DNA of 64,000 nt from Beta vulgaris subsp. vulgaris (Eukaryota > Streptophyta > Magnoliopsida > Caryophyllales > Amaranthaceae): NCBI RefSeq assembly GCF_026745355.1, contig NC_079210.1:28278029-28342028 (forward strand), read 5' to 3'. The notes beneath the pieces are model-generated. The model did no database searches. It saw nothing but the letters and a program-made list of their open reading frames with translations, and was not told where the DNA came from. This document shows positions 54,972 through 64,000 of this stretch, in pieces. Made by a program: the position numbers and the translations under genes. How positions within the stretch are numbered: the stretch's first letter is position 1; every line of letters begins with the position of its first letter.

Positions 54972-55191
54972 TGAATTCTGGGGTTTTGTGTATTAGTTTT
55001 TGTTGTTGATCAATATAGTAGATGATTCTTGACTCTACCAGTATTACTTTTAATGAAATTTTTTGAAGCATAATTGTGTTTTTCTGCTCTAAAGTTACAA
55101 TCCTTCTCATGTGGGATAATAATAGGGGGTCAGCTATTGTTGTAAGTTTTTTTTGGGTCAATTTTTTTTCTTTTCACTACTCTTGCAACAT

Positions 55192-55440
55192 ACAATTTGA
55201 TTGGTTTCTGTTATTGCTGTATATTTTCTCACAAATATATACTAGTTCGAAGCTTCCAAGCTTAATATGAACCAGCAAGGTAACAACTAAATCCGAATTA
55301 ATTTGCAACTTAGACTCCGATTGGTTTTCTTATTGCTATATATTTTCTCACAAATATACTAGTTCCAAACTTCCAATTTAATCTGAACCAGCAAGGTGAC
55401 AACTACCCGTCAAAAAAAAAAAAAAAAAAGGTGACAACTA
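55192..55440. repeat. Direct duplication of about 122 bp
   Basis: GCTGTATATTTTCTCACAAA through AACCAGCAAGGTAACAACTA recurs with changes at about 55,335-55,405. A poly-A tract and a third AAGGTGACAACTA follow. No coding. Confidence 0.75.
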
Positions 55441-55599
55441 ATTCCGGTTAGAAAAGAGTTTGCTTATATGGTCATCAATAACTTAGCGTTGAACTTCAGC
55501 AAACATTATTGGGTTGATTCGAGTGATTGATGTTGTGGCAGTGATCAATATAGCTAACCCAACCTTTAGAATGTTTTACGTGCAATGATATAGGAAATG

Positions 55600-55700
55600 A
55601 CAATAAAAAAATGTTTTGACCTAGTGATTAAAATTGAGGTGATGTGAACGATATATCATAGGTTCGAATTCCCTTTCCGATTAGTCATCTTTTACTTTGA
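55600..55700 (+). mobile_element. SINE head fragment (A- and B-box)
   Basis: TTTTGACCTAGTGATTAAAA resembles an RNA polymerase III A-box. GGTTCGAATTCC about 45 bases later is a B-box. The region lacks a clear tail. It is a possible tRNA-derived SINE relic. Confidence 0.45.
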
Positions 55701-55704
55701 TGGT

Positions 55705-56322
55705 TAATTCTGGATGCTAGACGTAGCTCGCAAACTTCGTGTTTATTGTTGACCGTTTGCAAAAGAACATGAATTTTCATCATCACTCATTTTCTGTCAT
55801 TTTATTATTTCATATCCAATTATCCATCCACCAAGAATCATGCACATAGTTGGATGGACGGACGTTGATGTTTTACCTAACTGGCGAGCACATGGACCAT
55901 GTGAATTTGTAGCAATGATCGGATCGATAATTCGATATTGGTGGACCTTACTAGTTCCTCTTTCAGCTTTGGCTTCGTACAAATTTTACTACTCCATCCT
56001 TTCCGTATATAATAAATTTGTAGTTTCTCAAATGCGCACAATTTCAAAAGTAGTTGGTGGTAGGTACTTAATGAGGTTTTTCATATTACAAAATATCAGT
56101 GTTATTGATTTTTAAAGTATTATTTCTAGTTCTACTAAGAGAAAATGTTTAAATTATATTATATATTATGAGGAATACCGAATTGAGGAAATGAGAACTT
56201 TATTTCAATCAAGCGTGGAGGAAGAAATGCAACCTTTATTAAAGAATAAATGAACTAAGACTACAATGAAAATGAACTCAAATTAAAAGACTGGGTTGCA
56301 TTATGAAGAAATAACTTGGTAT
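55705..56322. other. Intergenic DNA, nothing recognised
   Basis: The 91-codon plus-strand frame at 55,840-56,115 has no family resemblance and no supporting signals; I treat it as chance. Confidence 0.4.
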
Positions 56323-57180
56323 TGTTAGTATTTGAGAATGAAATTCTATGATAGTTATTTCGGTTAAGAAACTAGTCAAAAGAGTAATGTGTTTAAGGGG
56401 AGAGTCAAATCTGGAGTTGGAAGATAATTCCGAGTCTTGTCACTAAGATTCCTGCAAAACAAGGAAAAACTGGCACGGGGGTGATCCCGGGAAAGGCCCT
56501 CCGACGCTCAAGTCAGTGACAGGCTAGAGAGAGAAAGTAAGCAAGTCTAGATAGAGATGCTTTGGTTTTGCTAGATGAGAATTGAAAACCTGTTCATTGA
56601 TGAGACTAGGGGTGTTCAATGTCGGATATCGGATCGGATCCGAAAATTCGGATATCCGAAACTTTCGGATCGGGGAAATTGCGATCCGAATCCGATCCGA
56701 AATTTTCGGATATCCGAACTTTTCGGATCGGACCACCGGGTTTTCGTATCGGATACCGGATTTTCGGATCGGATCACCGGATTTTCGGATCGGGTCCGTT
56801 GAAATTTTTGAAAAATCCCGATTCGTATCAGATCCGAGAACCCGAAATTTTTTCCGGATACCCGATCTGAAATATCCGAAATCTTAAAATTGGATCGGAT
56901 ATCCGAAATTTCGGATCGGATCGGCGGATTTTCGGATCGGATATTTCGGATCGGATATTTTTGCACACCCCTAGATGAGACTCTTGATATATATAGTATT
57001 GGGCACCCCCCAGACAGAAAACCCTTTTTGGGAGCATCCCAATACTTAGTGAAGCTGTCAGCTTTTTATGGTAAAGCTGCCTTGCTTATGAAAAGCTGAT
57101 GAACTCTTTTGATGCCTAGGGCCTAGGTCTTGTAAGAAGTGTCTCCTGATATTTATTGGGGCCAGTCATGGGTCCAAACA
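56323..57180 (-). repeat. 3' LTR of the third Tat element, with MITE insert
   Basis: Minus-strand ends are TGTTTGGACCC and ACTAACA. Removing the hAT MITE and its duplication leaves about 483 bp. The CCTCCGACGCTCAAGTCAGT segment is similar to CCTCCGATGCTTAAGTCAGA in the LTRs at 617 and 6,133, both followed by GAGAGAGAAAGTA. The bases just beyond, on minus GGCGTGGGGATAAT, form the purine tract. Confidence 0.72.
56607..56973. mobile_element. hAT-type MITE, 367 bp, built of GGATCGGAT/ATCCGAAA units
   Basis: The ends TAGGGGTGTTCAATG and, inverted, TAGGGGTGTGCAAAA form terminal inverted repeats, flanked by an 8-bp duplication GATGAGAC at 56,599-56,606 and 56,974-56,981. Eight bases and the TAGGGGTG end are typical of hAT. 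Almost the whole interior is made of CGGATCGGAT, ATCCGAAA and GATATCCG words, which are largely self-complementary. No coding; the open frames on both strands are repeat artefacts. Confidence 0.92.
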
Positions 57181-57394
57181 ATTATCCCCACGCCAAGTAA
57201 TCGGAGCCGAATCCTTGATCCAGGACACGGTTGGTTGGCGGAAAGTGTTATGAGCCTCAGGTTTCGCCTTTGGACCGTAACCGATTTGTCCTGTAGTGGG
57301 CACGGGCTTTTCTCAATATGAGCCCCGGCCCGAGATTGTTACGTTTCAACTTGGCTGGAGTAATGGGGCGAGGGGCTCTTAGGTCAGACCCCGA

Positions 57395-57690
57395 GAGTGT
57401 TGAGAACACCGGTTGGTGATCCCGACAGAACCTAAGGACTGCCTGTGACCTTGAGCCCCAGTGTTTAGGACTTGGTGATCTCGACAGTACTTTAAGGTGT
57501 GCATTCGTAATCCCGGCCCTGAGAGCCTTAAGAGCTCTTAAGCGGTAATCGCAACAGCACCTGAGGGGTGCGTGTGGCCCCGATCCTGAGTGTTTAGGAG
57601 TCCGGATGGTGATCTCGACAGTACTAAAGGTGTGCATATGTAATCCCGACCCCGCGTGTTTAGAGCTCTCGGTGGTGATCTGGACAACAA
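57395..57690. repeat. Diverged tandem repeats (GTGATCTCGACAGTAC)
   Basis: GGTGATC(C/T)CGACAG(T/A)AC and AAGGTGTGCAT(A/T)(T/C)GTAATCCC segments recur about every 60-70 bases, five times. They are noncoding repeats next to the LTR, as in the other Tat elements. Confidence 0.8.
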
Positions 57691-57769
57691 CTGGGGGGTC
57701 TGTAGGCCCGATCATGAGGAGGTTGGAATTCCATGGGGGAGTAGCCCCATCCCCAAGGGCGTGCATATG

Positions 57770-58064
57770 GCTTTGAGCCCCTTGGTAAACCCAGAAAAGA
57801 TTGGTAACGACTCGGGGGTGAATAAGTCGTGCCACGGGTGATCCCGAATTGGGTACTTGAGCCTCTTGGTTAGGCCAAGAAAGTTAGATGACAACTCGGG
57901 GGCCAATGAGCCCTGCTATGGGTGACCCCGAGATAGTTGAATAATGAGTGCTACGTTGATTGCTTGCGAAGGCACTTGGGCCCCTCAAATCGACCCAGTG
58001 AAGGTGGGTCGACTCGGGGGCTAATGAGCCCTCCTCTTGAGATCCTGAGTTGGTCATGTATGGA
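57770..58064. repeat. About 112-bp tandem repeats, left part
   Basis: Units with GACTCGGGGGCTAATGAGCC and (T/G)GAGCC(C/T)CTTGG continue at 59,377-59,655 on the other side of a CACTA element, so the array was split by that insertion. Confidence 0.85.
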
Positions 58065-59376
58065 CACTAGTAGATTAAATGCTTATTGTTGCGGTCATTA
58101 CGTGGTCTATTGCGGCATAGAACTCCCCTTTTTAATACTTCCCCAGATTATAAAAAGATGGAATCAAGCTCAGTTAGAGTGTTCGACTCTAGTTTTGGGC
58201 ACGCATCAATTAAGGGTTCATCAGTAGGTAAATAATATATTGCTGCGGTTTTTAACTGCAGCAATATTGGAACATATTGCTGCGGTTTCTTGGTAAAACC
58301 GCAGCAATATAAGTATTTTATATCAGAATAATACAGCATATATTGTTGCGGTTGTTGCCCAAAACCGCAACAATTTTGCACTAAAATTCTAAAGATTAAA
58401 ACCAGACAACTAACTCATCCTCTATCCACCAAATTCGCATGACTTTAATATATAAAAATAAAAAGCTAGTTACATAAATAATACAAAAGATCAAAAAGTA
58501 AAATGAAAAAGCAAAAATAAAAAAACAAGAGTTACAACTAAATAACTAATTACAAATAATACAATGAAAACAAAAAATATATGAAAAAAAATAAGAAACT
58601 GAAAATTAAAAAAATCCTAAAATAAATCTGCAATTAAGAAACTGAAAAAATCGCCCAAGACACGAAGAATTCGTGAAAGACTAGAGCCACGAGCCAAGAA
58701 CACCTAGAACGAACGGCCGACGAAGAGGTTGGAGGAACAACGAACGACCGACGAAGAGGTTGGACGAATAACGAATGACCGACGAAGAGGTTGGACGAAC
58801 GAACAAATGGTCGACGAAGAGGTTGGACGAACAACAAACGGCCGACAAAGAGGTTGGACGAACGAACGAACTGCCGATGAAGAGGTTAGACGAACAACGA
58901 ACTGCCGACGAAGAGGTTGGACGAATGAATGAACAGAGGGATAGAGAAGGAAGCGTTGGTGTTAGTTATTTACAACGGCCGACGAAGGACCGATAAGATG
59001 AGAAAATATAGGAAAGATGAGACGTTGAGAGCAGAGTGAGGTTGAGAGGAGGGTAACAACGTGTGAGAAGTTGACATGATGAGAGAATAAAAGTGAAAAA
59101 ACCCTAACTGATACACGCATCTTTCATACTTTTTTTTATTTATGTTTTTAATGATATTACTGCGGTTCCTAGCAAGAACTGCAACAATATGTTTGGTCAA
59201 ATAGGTAACTTTTTTCCAAAAAATTTCATGTTGAAACCATATTGTTGCGTTTTCGGCCGAAACCGCAGCAATATGGTTATTTTATATTTTTTCTTTTTTT
59301 TTTACGTGATATATTGCTGCGTATGGGTAAAATCGTAGCAATATCACCGCAACAATAAGCAATTATTCTACTAGTG
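58065..59376. mobile_element. Non-autonomous CACTA element, 1,312 bp, TSD GGA
   Basis: The left end CACTAGTAGATTAAATGCTT and the right end, inverted, CACTAGTAGAATAATTGCTT both continue into ATTGTTGCGGT. GGA flanks both ends (58,062-58,064 and 59,377-59,379). Subterminal ATATTGCTGCGGTTT units occur in both orientations near each end. No transposase is present. A 31-bp minisatellite lies at 58,705-58,935. Confidence 0.94.
58705..58935. repeat. 31-bp minisatellite inside the CACTA element, about seven copies
   Basis: GCCGACGAAGAGGTTGGACG plus AACAACGAACG recurs every 31-33 bases. The open frames (TDEEVGRTN on plus, VQPLRRSFV on minus) reflect the repeat. Confidence 0.9.
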
Positions 59377-59655
59377 GGACTTGGCTGTTTTTAGCTATGT
59401 ATGGAACCCTTGGATTAACCAATAGATGATGGCCAACTCGGGGGCTAATGAGCCCTTCCCTTCGGATCCCGAGCTGTTCATGAACGTACTTGGCACTTTT
59501 TAAGCCAAGTATAGAGCCCCTTGGATTGACCAAGAAATGATGGTCCAACTTGGGGTCTAATGAGCCTCTTCCTTGGGATCCCGAGTTGGTCATGAATGTA
59601 CTTAGCTCTTTTTTAGCTAAGTATCGAGCCACTTGTTTGACCAAGGGATGATGGA
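59377..59655. repeat. About 112-bp tandem repeats, right part
   Basis: Nearly two and a half units with CTCGGGGGCTAATGAGCCCT and GATCCCGAG(T/C)TG(G/T)TCATGAA are seen, for example at 59,401, 59,511 and 59,623. Continuation of 57,770-58,064. Confidence 0.88.
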
Positions 59656-59854
59656 CTCGGGGAAGCTTGGAGATGCTCAAGATTTTTGGTCGGTGATGAT
59701 TGAGGAATCATTGACACTAACCGTTGACTGTTTAAAATTGGGCCTTAAGATAATTTGGGCTTTTACCTAGAGATTGTCGTTGTGCTCTTTCTTCTGCGGC
59801 CCAAACTTTTGGGGCCCGTTTAGGTGGTCCAGAGGTTGTCGCGACGCGGAGACT

Positions 59855-60558
59855 GATAGAGCAGTTATATATAGGGGGAGAGAGAGATCATTTCTGTACT
59901 TCCAATCATTAGTAGTTTTTTTCTCTCTTTACATTCTCCTTTCGTTTTCTCTGGTCCATAGTCTGTCAAGTGTCTGCGTCAGTTCCGCTCCCGACTATGA
60001 CTCTTCAGAAGGTACGCTCTTCCTTAGTAACACTTCTTTTTCCATTTTTGATTTACATTAGGCTTTTAGGATGGATCCCGAGTGCGGTCTCGATGTTCCT
60101 GCCTCCCTTCCTATTAGATTATCTGAAGAGATTCGCGAGGTTGATGGGTTTTTAGTTAGTACTCGGGTACCATGTGAGGACCCATCTAAGATCCCGAGGC
60201 TGTTCCATTACCTAGTCCCTCTGATTTGCTGAGTGAGGAAGATGAGGGAGTTGTTCCAAGGCCTTTTGATGTCTCCTTAGCCCATAAGTCGTGCAACTCT
60301 TGTTATCTGGACTGACATCTTTTAGATATGATGGTTATGGTGTCTGAGGAGGCTGAGGATAACGCCCCGATGACCTCTGGCTAAGAGTTCCCTCCCTTAG
60401 ATCCCGAGGGCGGTCCTCATTCTTATTATCCCGACGCCACCTTTTTTAAGTACATGGAAAGAAATGTCAAGTGTGTTTGTACCAAATTTTGGATTCAGGA
60501 CCCCTATTTTGTCATTCGGGTCAAGAACATTGAGTCCGTGCTAACCCCCCCCCCCCTC
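59855..60558 (+). pseudogene. Promoter and first exons of the antisense gene of the third Tat element
   Basis: A TTATATATAGGGGG TATA box at about 59,866 is followed by a TC-rich leader (TTTTTTTCTCTCTTTAC). Then comes an ATG at 59,997 with a five-codon first exon (MTLQK), a donor CAGAAG/GTACGC at 60,011, an acceptor TTACATTAG at 60,061, and coding MDPECGLDVPASLPIRLSEE. Later frames are broken (SEEDEGVVPRPFDVSLAHK; YPDATFFKYMERN). The GTACGC donor and the TC leader resemble those of the antisense gene at 49,860. The family core is not reached before the Athila LTR at 60,559. Function unknown. Confidence 0.5.
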
Positions 60559-61939
60559 TGATAAGGCTCTAATTTATATATGATTTCTGCCTATTATATT
60601 ACATTTTAGTATAAGTTTTGAGACTTATAATATGTTTTCTTCTCATATTTTAATATTATAACAGTTAAGTTACTTGAGTTACAAAGTTGATTTAAAATAT
60701 GAGAAATACGCTTAAGAAATTACTTGCTTGATTTTAATACTACTTATACATGCTAATTTGATTTATCTAATATTTATAAAAGTAGTAATTGTTTATTATG
60801 CAAATAATTTATTTTGGAGCTTAAGTGTTTATTACTTTATTAAATTATTTGTAGGAAAATGAGAAGAAGAAAAAAAGAAACAAAAGAAAGAAAGTAAAAG
60901 GAGAAAAAGAGAATGGGCCAAAACCCATTATTGAAACAAAAAAAGCCACGCACGAAGGAAGCAGCAACGAAAATGAAACCTAAGACTAAAAGGGGGTTGC
61001 ATATATACACAGCAGGTAGAGTGACGGCAGACGACGAAGAAGGTAGAGACACAGCAGACAACAGACGACGAAGGAAGAACTGAACCGCGGGAGACGCGAC
61101 GCGGTGGCCATTGACGGAAGTCAAAAGTCCATCTAAACTGGAGTTTATTTCTCTTCTCTCTTAGTTAGTTTATGTTTAATTATTATGTTTAATTTCAGAT
61201 TTTTAGTTTCAATTGGTTTGTTTAGTTTAGTTTTTATGTCTAGCTAAATTTCTATGTTCTAGGGCTAGATGTAGTCTTTTATTTTTCTGTCAATGAGTTG
61301 AACCAAGTTGTTTGGGTTGATTTATTTTTATTGCAATTTGATAATTTTGGTTTGATTTCGTATAATTGATTTGGCCAGTTGATTATATGTTTAAGGTATT
61401 AGATTAGTAGCGGGAGTGAACTTTCAATATTAGTTCGTGGAATTATCAAACGTCAAGTAGTATAATTTTTGGAATAGTTATACACTAGGGGTGATCGTTT
61501 ACATGAATTTCTTGTTCGTAATGAGTTTATGGTAATGTTTACGACCACGGAAGTAGGCGTAAAGTTATTATAAATATGCGTTTTCTACCTTGGAAGAGGA
61601 GATAATATAAACTAGGAAATTCGATCATTGCAATACAATAGTCTTTAACCCAGCAATTAGTTTAATTTCATTGTAGAAAGTAATTGGCGAAATCTATGTC
61701 CTGGAACTGTTTCTCATATTTGATTCTTACCCATTAGTGTTAGAATTAGTATAGTTCTTATTTTATTAGTCTAGTTTATCACCAACAATCACTATTTTCC
61801 GATCGTCTAGATAATATTAGTATCTCTTAATTTGGTAGTTGATTATACCTCCTTGTGGGAAACGATATCTTGTTTACCCATATTTATTTTAATTGACCCG
61901 TACACTTGCGGTATTTTAAGGTACATTTAGGACCGACCA
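60559..61939 (+). repeat. 5' LTR of Athila element, about 1.38 kb
   Basis: It starts TGATAAGGCTCTAATTTATA and ends TAGGACCGACCA, six bases before the PBS. The length is in the range of Athila LTRs. The start is inferred from the TG and the change of sequence after the C run, as no second copy is in the window. The minus-strand frame at 60,840-61,124 is chance. Confidence 0.72.
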
Positions 61940-61945
61940 AGTTTT

Positions 61946-61963
61946 TGGCGCTGTTGCCGGGGA
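61946..61963 (+). promoter_or_regulatory. Primer binding site (Asp tRNA type)
   Basis: TGGCGCTGTTGCCGGGGA matches the well-known Athila/Ty3-gypsy primer site TGGCGCCGTTGCCGGGGA with one change. Confidence 0.9.
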
Positions 61964-62289
61964 GGCAATAGTTCAATATCATACTAGAGGGAATTTCAAT
62001 ATTAGTTTAGACATTATTATAGTAGTTTCTTGCTTTAGTGCGGTATTTTAAGCTTAGGTGTTTTAGTGGTCTGCTATATACTTCAATTTGATTATAGGAT
62101 TTGCTATTCAATTGTAGTTTCTCAATTTTTGTTTTTTTTGCTGTAGTTTTAGTATTATCATTATTGTTTTCGTGTGAGTAAGTCTGTGGTCTTGTCTTTT
62201 GATTTTATTTTATAGTTTATTATAGTAGTTTATTTTTAGTAGTGGTTTTAAGAATTAGTAGTCTAGTTATTTTGAATTGTTACCTTTAT

Positions 62290-64000
62290 AGTTTATGCCA
62301 CATACTATCGTGCTTTGTTTCTTTTGATCCGAGATTGAAAAAACAGCGTGCACTAAGGAAACAGAAGAGTTGGAGCAAATACAAGAGCTGCCATATTTTG
62401 GTTTGGAGTACATCTTCTCTGAAGAATCTGACAATAAACCATTAGAGATGGGGGATAACAACAACGAAAAGCCACTACGTGACTACGCAATGCCGAATGC
62501 TAGTGGAGCCCTTCAAGTATTGTAAGACCTACTATTTCTGCTAATAATTTTGAGCTTCGCCCTGCTTAATTCAAATAATTCAACAAGACCAATTTAGTGG
62601 CCTAGATAATGAAGACCCTAATGAACATATAACCACTTTTCTTGAAAAATGCGATACTGTTAAGTTAAATGGAGTGACTGACGATGTTATTCGACTTGGT
62701 TGTTTCCGTTTTCACTTAAAGATAAAGCTAAAATGTGGTTAAAATCTAATCCACCTAATTCATTTACACATGGGCTACATTATCTCAAGCTTTTCTTAGT
62801 AAATATTTTCCCCGGGAAAAACTGCTAAGTTTAAAATAATATAACTAGTTTTGTCAATTGATGGGGAGTCTTTATATGAAGCATGGGAAAGGTTTAAAGA
62901 TTTACAACGTAAATGTCCTCATCATGGTGTTCCTGATTGGTTCTGTGCAAACTTTTTATAATGGTCTAATGAATCTGTTAGAAACTATAGATGCATGCCG
63001 CGGAGGTGCAATAATGGGTAAAACTACTGAAGTAGCTAATAGGTTACTTGAAGAGATGGCTTCTAATAATTATCATTGGTCTAATAATAGGGGTAAAGCA
63101 AAGAATGCTGCTGGTATGTATGAAGTAGAAGGAATTAACATGTTAAATGCAAAAGTTGACAACTTAGTTAATTTGTTTACTAAAATGAGTAATGTCAATT
63201 CTATGCCTACTACTATGCCATGTAATTTGTGTGGAGGTGCTCATTTAACTGCTGAATGTGCTAATGTGGAGCAAGCTCAATATGTTTCTAATTTTAATAA
63301 GCACCCACAAAATGATCCCTATTCTAATACTTATAATCCATGCTGGAGAAACCATCCTAATTTCTCTCGGAGGAATTCAGGCCAAAAAAATGTTAATGTT
63401 AATTCACAACATCAACCTGGCTTTCATCAAAAACAACCCCAACAAGAAATTAGACCATCATGGGAGTTGGCTATTGAAAAAATTAGCTAATGCTACTTCT
63501 GAAAGAATTGAAAAGTTGGAAACTAAATTGATCAGATTGCTATTTCTAATAGAAATGTAGAACTTCAACTTGGACAGTTAGCTATGCCATTAATTCTAGA
63601 AATCAAGGAGCTTTGCCTAGTAAAACTGAAGTTAATCCTAAACAACATTGCAATGCTGTACTCTTAGAAATGGTAAGGAGCTAAGTACCCTAAAAAGTAC
63701 GATGAAAGAAAATGAGGTCGCCAATGAAAGTGAAAAAGAGAAGGAGAATTATGAAGCTGAAAAAGAACCTGAATTAACACCTCTGCCCCCATTGAGACCT
63801 TATGTTCCCCCCATTCCTTTTCCACAAAGACTTAAACAAACTAAATTAGATAGTGAATATGAAAAATTCTTGAAAATGTTCAAGCAATTACATATTAACA
63901 TTCCTTTTATTGATGCTTTAATGCAAATTCCTTCTTATTCTAAGTTTCTTAAGGAAATTATGTCTAAAAAGAAGAAGTTGGAAAAATATGAAACCATTGC
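62290..64000 (+). pseudogene. Athila gag, frameshifted, continues past the window
   Basis: Athila gag motifs appear in shifting frames: an N-terminal EMGDNNNEKPLRDYAMPNAS at about 62,446, FLEKCDTVKLNGVTDDVIRL near 62,640, KDKAKMWLKSNPPNSF at about 62,720, then, in the long frame 62,858-63,490, ESLYEAWERFKDLQ-type coding, TTEVANRLLEEMASNNYHWS and a zinc knuckle CNLCGGAHLTAEC (63,222-63,260). A Gln/Asn-rich segment and an acidic Pro-rich part (LTPLPPLRPYVPPIPFPQRL) follow to the window end. At least six single-base frame changes are seen, often in short homopolymers. Gag packages element RNA; this copy is dead. Confidence 0.88.

Larger units (their letters stand above)
56323..60558 (-). mobile_element. 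3' part of a third Tat-type element, minus strand, cut by Athila
   Basis: From left to right on plus: an LTR with TG...CA ends (56,323-57,180), a purine tract on minus, tandem repeats, a promoter and the first exons of a plus-strand gene. This is the mirror image of the right side of the Tat element at 40,882-51,795, so the element itself reads on minus. A hAT MITE sits in the LTR and a CACTA MITE in the repeats. The rest of the element is not visible because an Athila LTR begins at 60,559. Confidence 0.75.
60559..64000 (+). mobile_element. Athila-type Ty3/gypsy element, 5' part
   Basis: A long LTR, a PBS of the Asp-tRNA type and an Athila gag follow each other; the element runs past the right edge of the window. 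It is inserted in the antisense gene of the third Tat element, next to a run of 14 C. Confidence 0.9.

Noticed and set aside
56524..57037. Ile/Arg/Ser-rich frames on both strands
   Set aside because: They lie over the CGGATCGGAT body of the hAT MITE.
57257..57835. 192-codon minus ORF
   Set aside because: It spans the tandem repeats next to the third Tat LTR; the product is repetitive and has no family match that I know.
1..64000. tRNA or rRNA genes
   Set aside because: A- and B-box words occur only in SINE-like contexts (12,425-12,632 and 55,600-55,700) and no cloverleaf or rRNA sequence was recognised by eye.

Overview
This is plant nuclear DNA, almost certainly from a flowering plant and probably a eudicot. 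The evidence is the set of transposon families (Ty1/copia, Tat- and Athila-type Ty3/gypsy, FAR1-type MULE, CACTA/En-Spm with plant transposase domains, hAT and Stowaway MITEs, tRNA-derived SINEs), GT-AG introns, TATA boxes, TC-rich plant leaders, and two recognisable plant host genes. The species cannot be named from the sequence. Coding density is very low: most of the window is nested, partly decayed mobile elements.

Layout. 1-10,223: a defective Ty1/copia element (5' end outside the window), split in its gag by a very young 6.1-kb non-autonomous Tat-like gypsy element (617-6,739, minus strand, near-identical LTRs, 5-bp target duplication CTAAT). 11,070-12,390: the last four exons of a host DUF455 (ferritin-like) gene, followed by a SINE and a Stowaway MITE. 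14,020-16,445: remnant of a Tat antisense gene and an LTR-like block. 16,446 to about 30,800: a decayed composite MULE-like region with a Ulp1-type protease pseudogene (+), a FAR1-type transposase pseudogene (-), an F-box-like ORF (+) and five arrays of a short ATATAGTG motif all in one orientation. A 6-kb CACTA element (19,902-25,891, TSD TTA) sits inside the transposase and carries a captured exon of a SPATA20/thioredoxin-like host gene. 30,860-38,522: a second CACTA remnant with a TNPD transposase and a TNPA-like gene ending in a Ulp1-type protease. It abuts a 5' fragment of another copia element (38,523-39,957).

40,882-51,795: a complete but decayed Tat-lineage gypsy element with two RNase H regions and, on the opposite strand, a four-exon gene with its own TATA-type promoter, followed by tandem repeats. 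51,796-56,322: AT-rich DNA holding the one clearly intact host gene, a two-exon 77-residue cysteine-rich membrane protein (54,567-54,892). 56,323-60,558: the 3' part of a third Tat element on the minus strand, with a hAT MITE in its LTR and a CACTA MITE in its tandem repeats. It is cut by an Athila element (60,559 to the window end) showing LTR, PBS and gag.

How the parts relate: three Tat-type elements repeat one plan, in which an antisense gene lies between the pol/gag side and a tandem-repeat block next to the 3' LTR. The insertion order can be read from target-site duplications: copia before Tat-like element; FAR1 transposase before CACTA; Tat LTR before hAT MITE; Tat repeats before CACTA MITE; Tat antisense gene before Athila.
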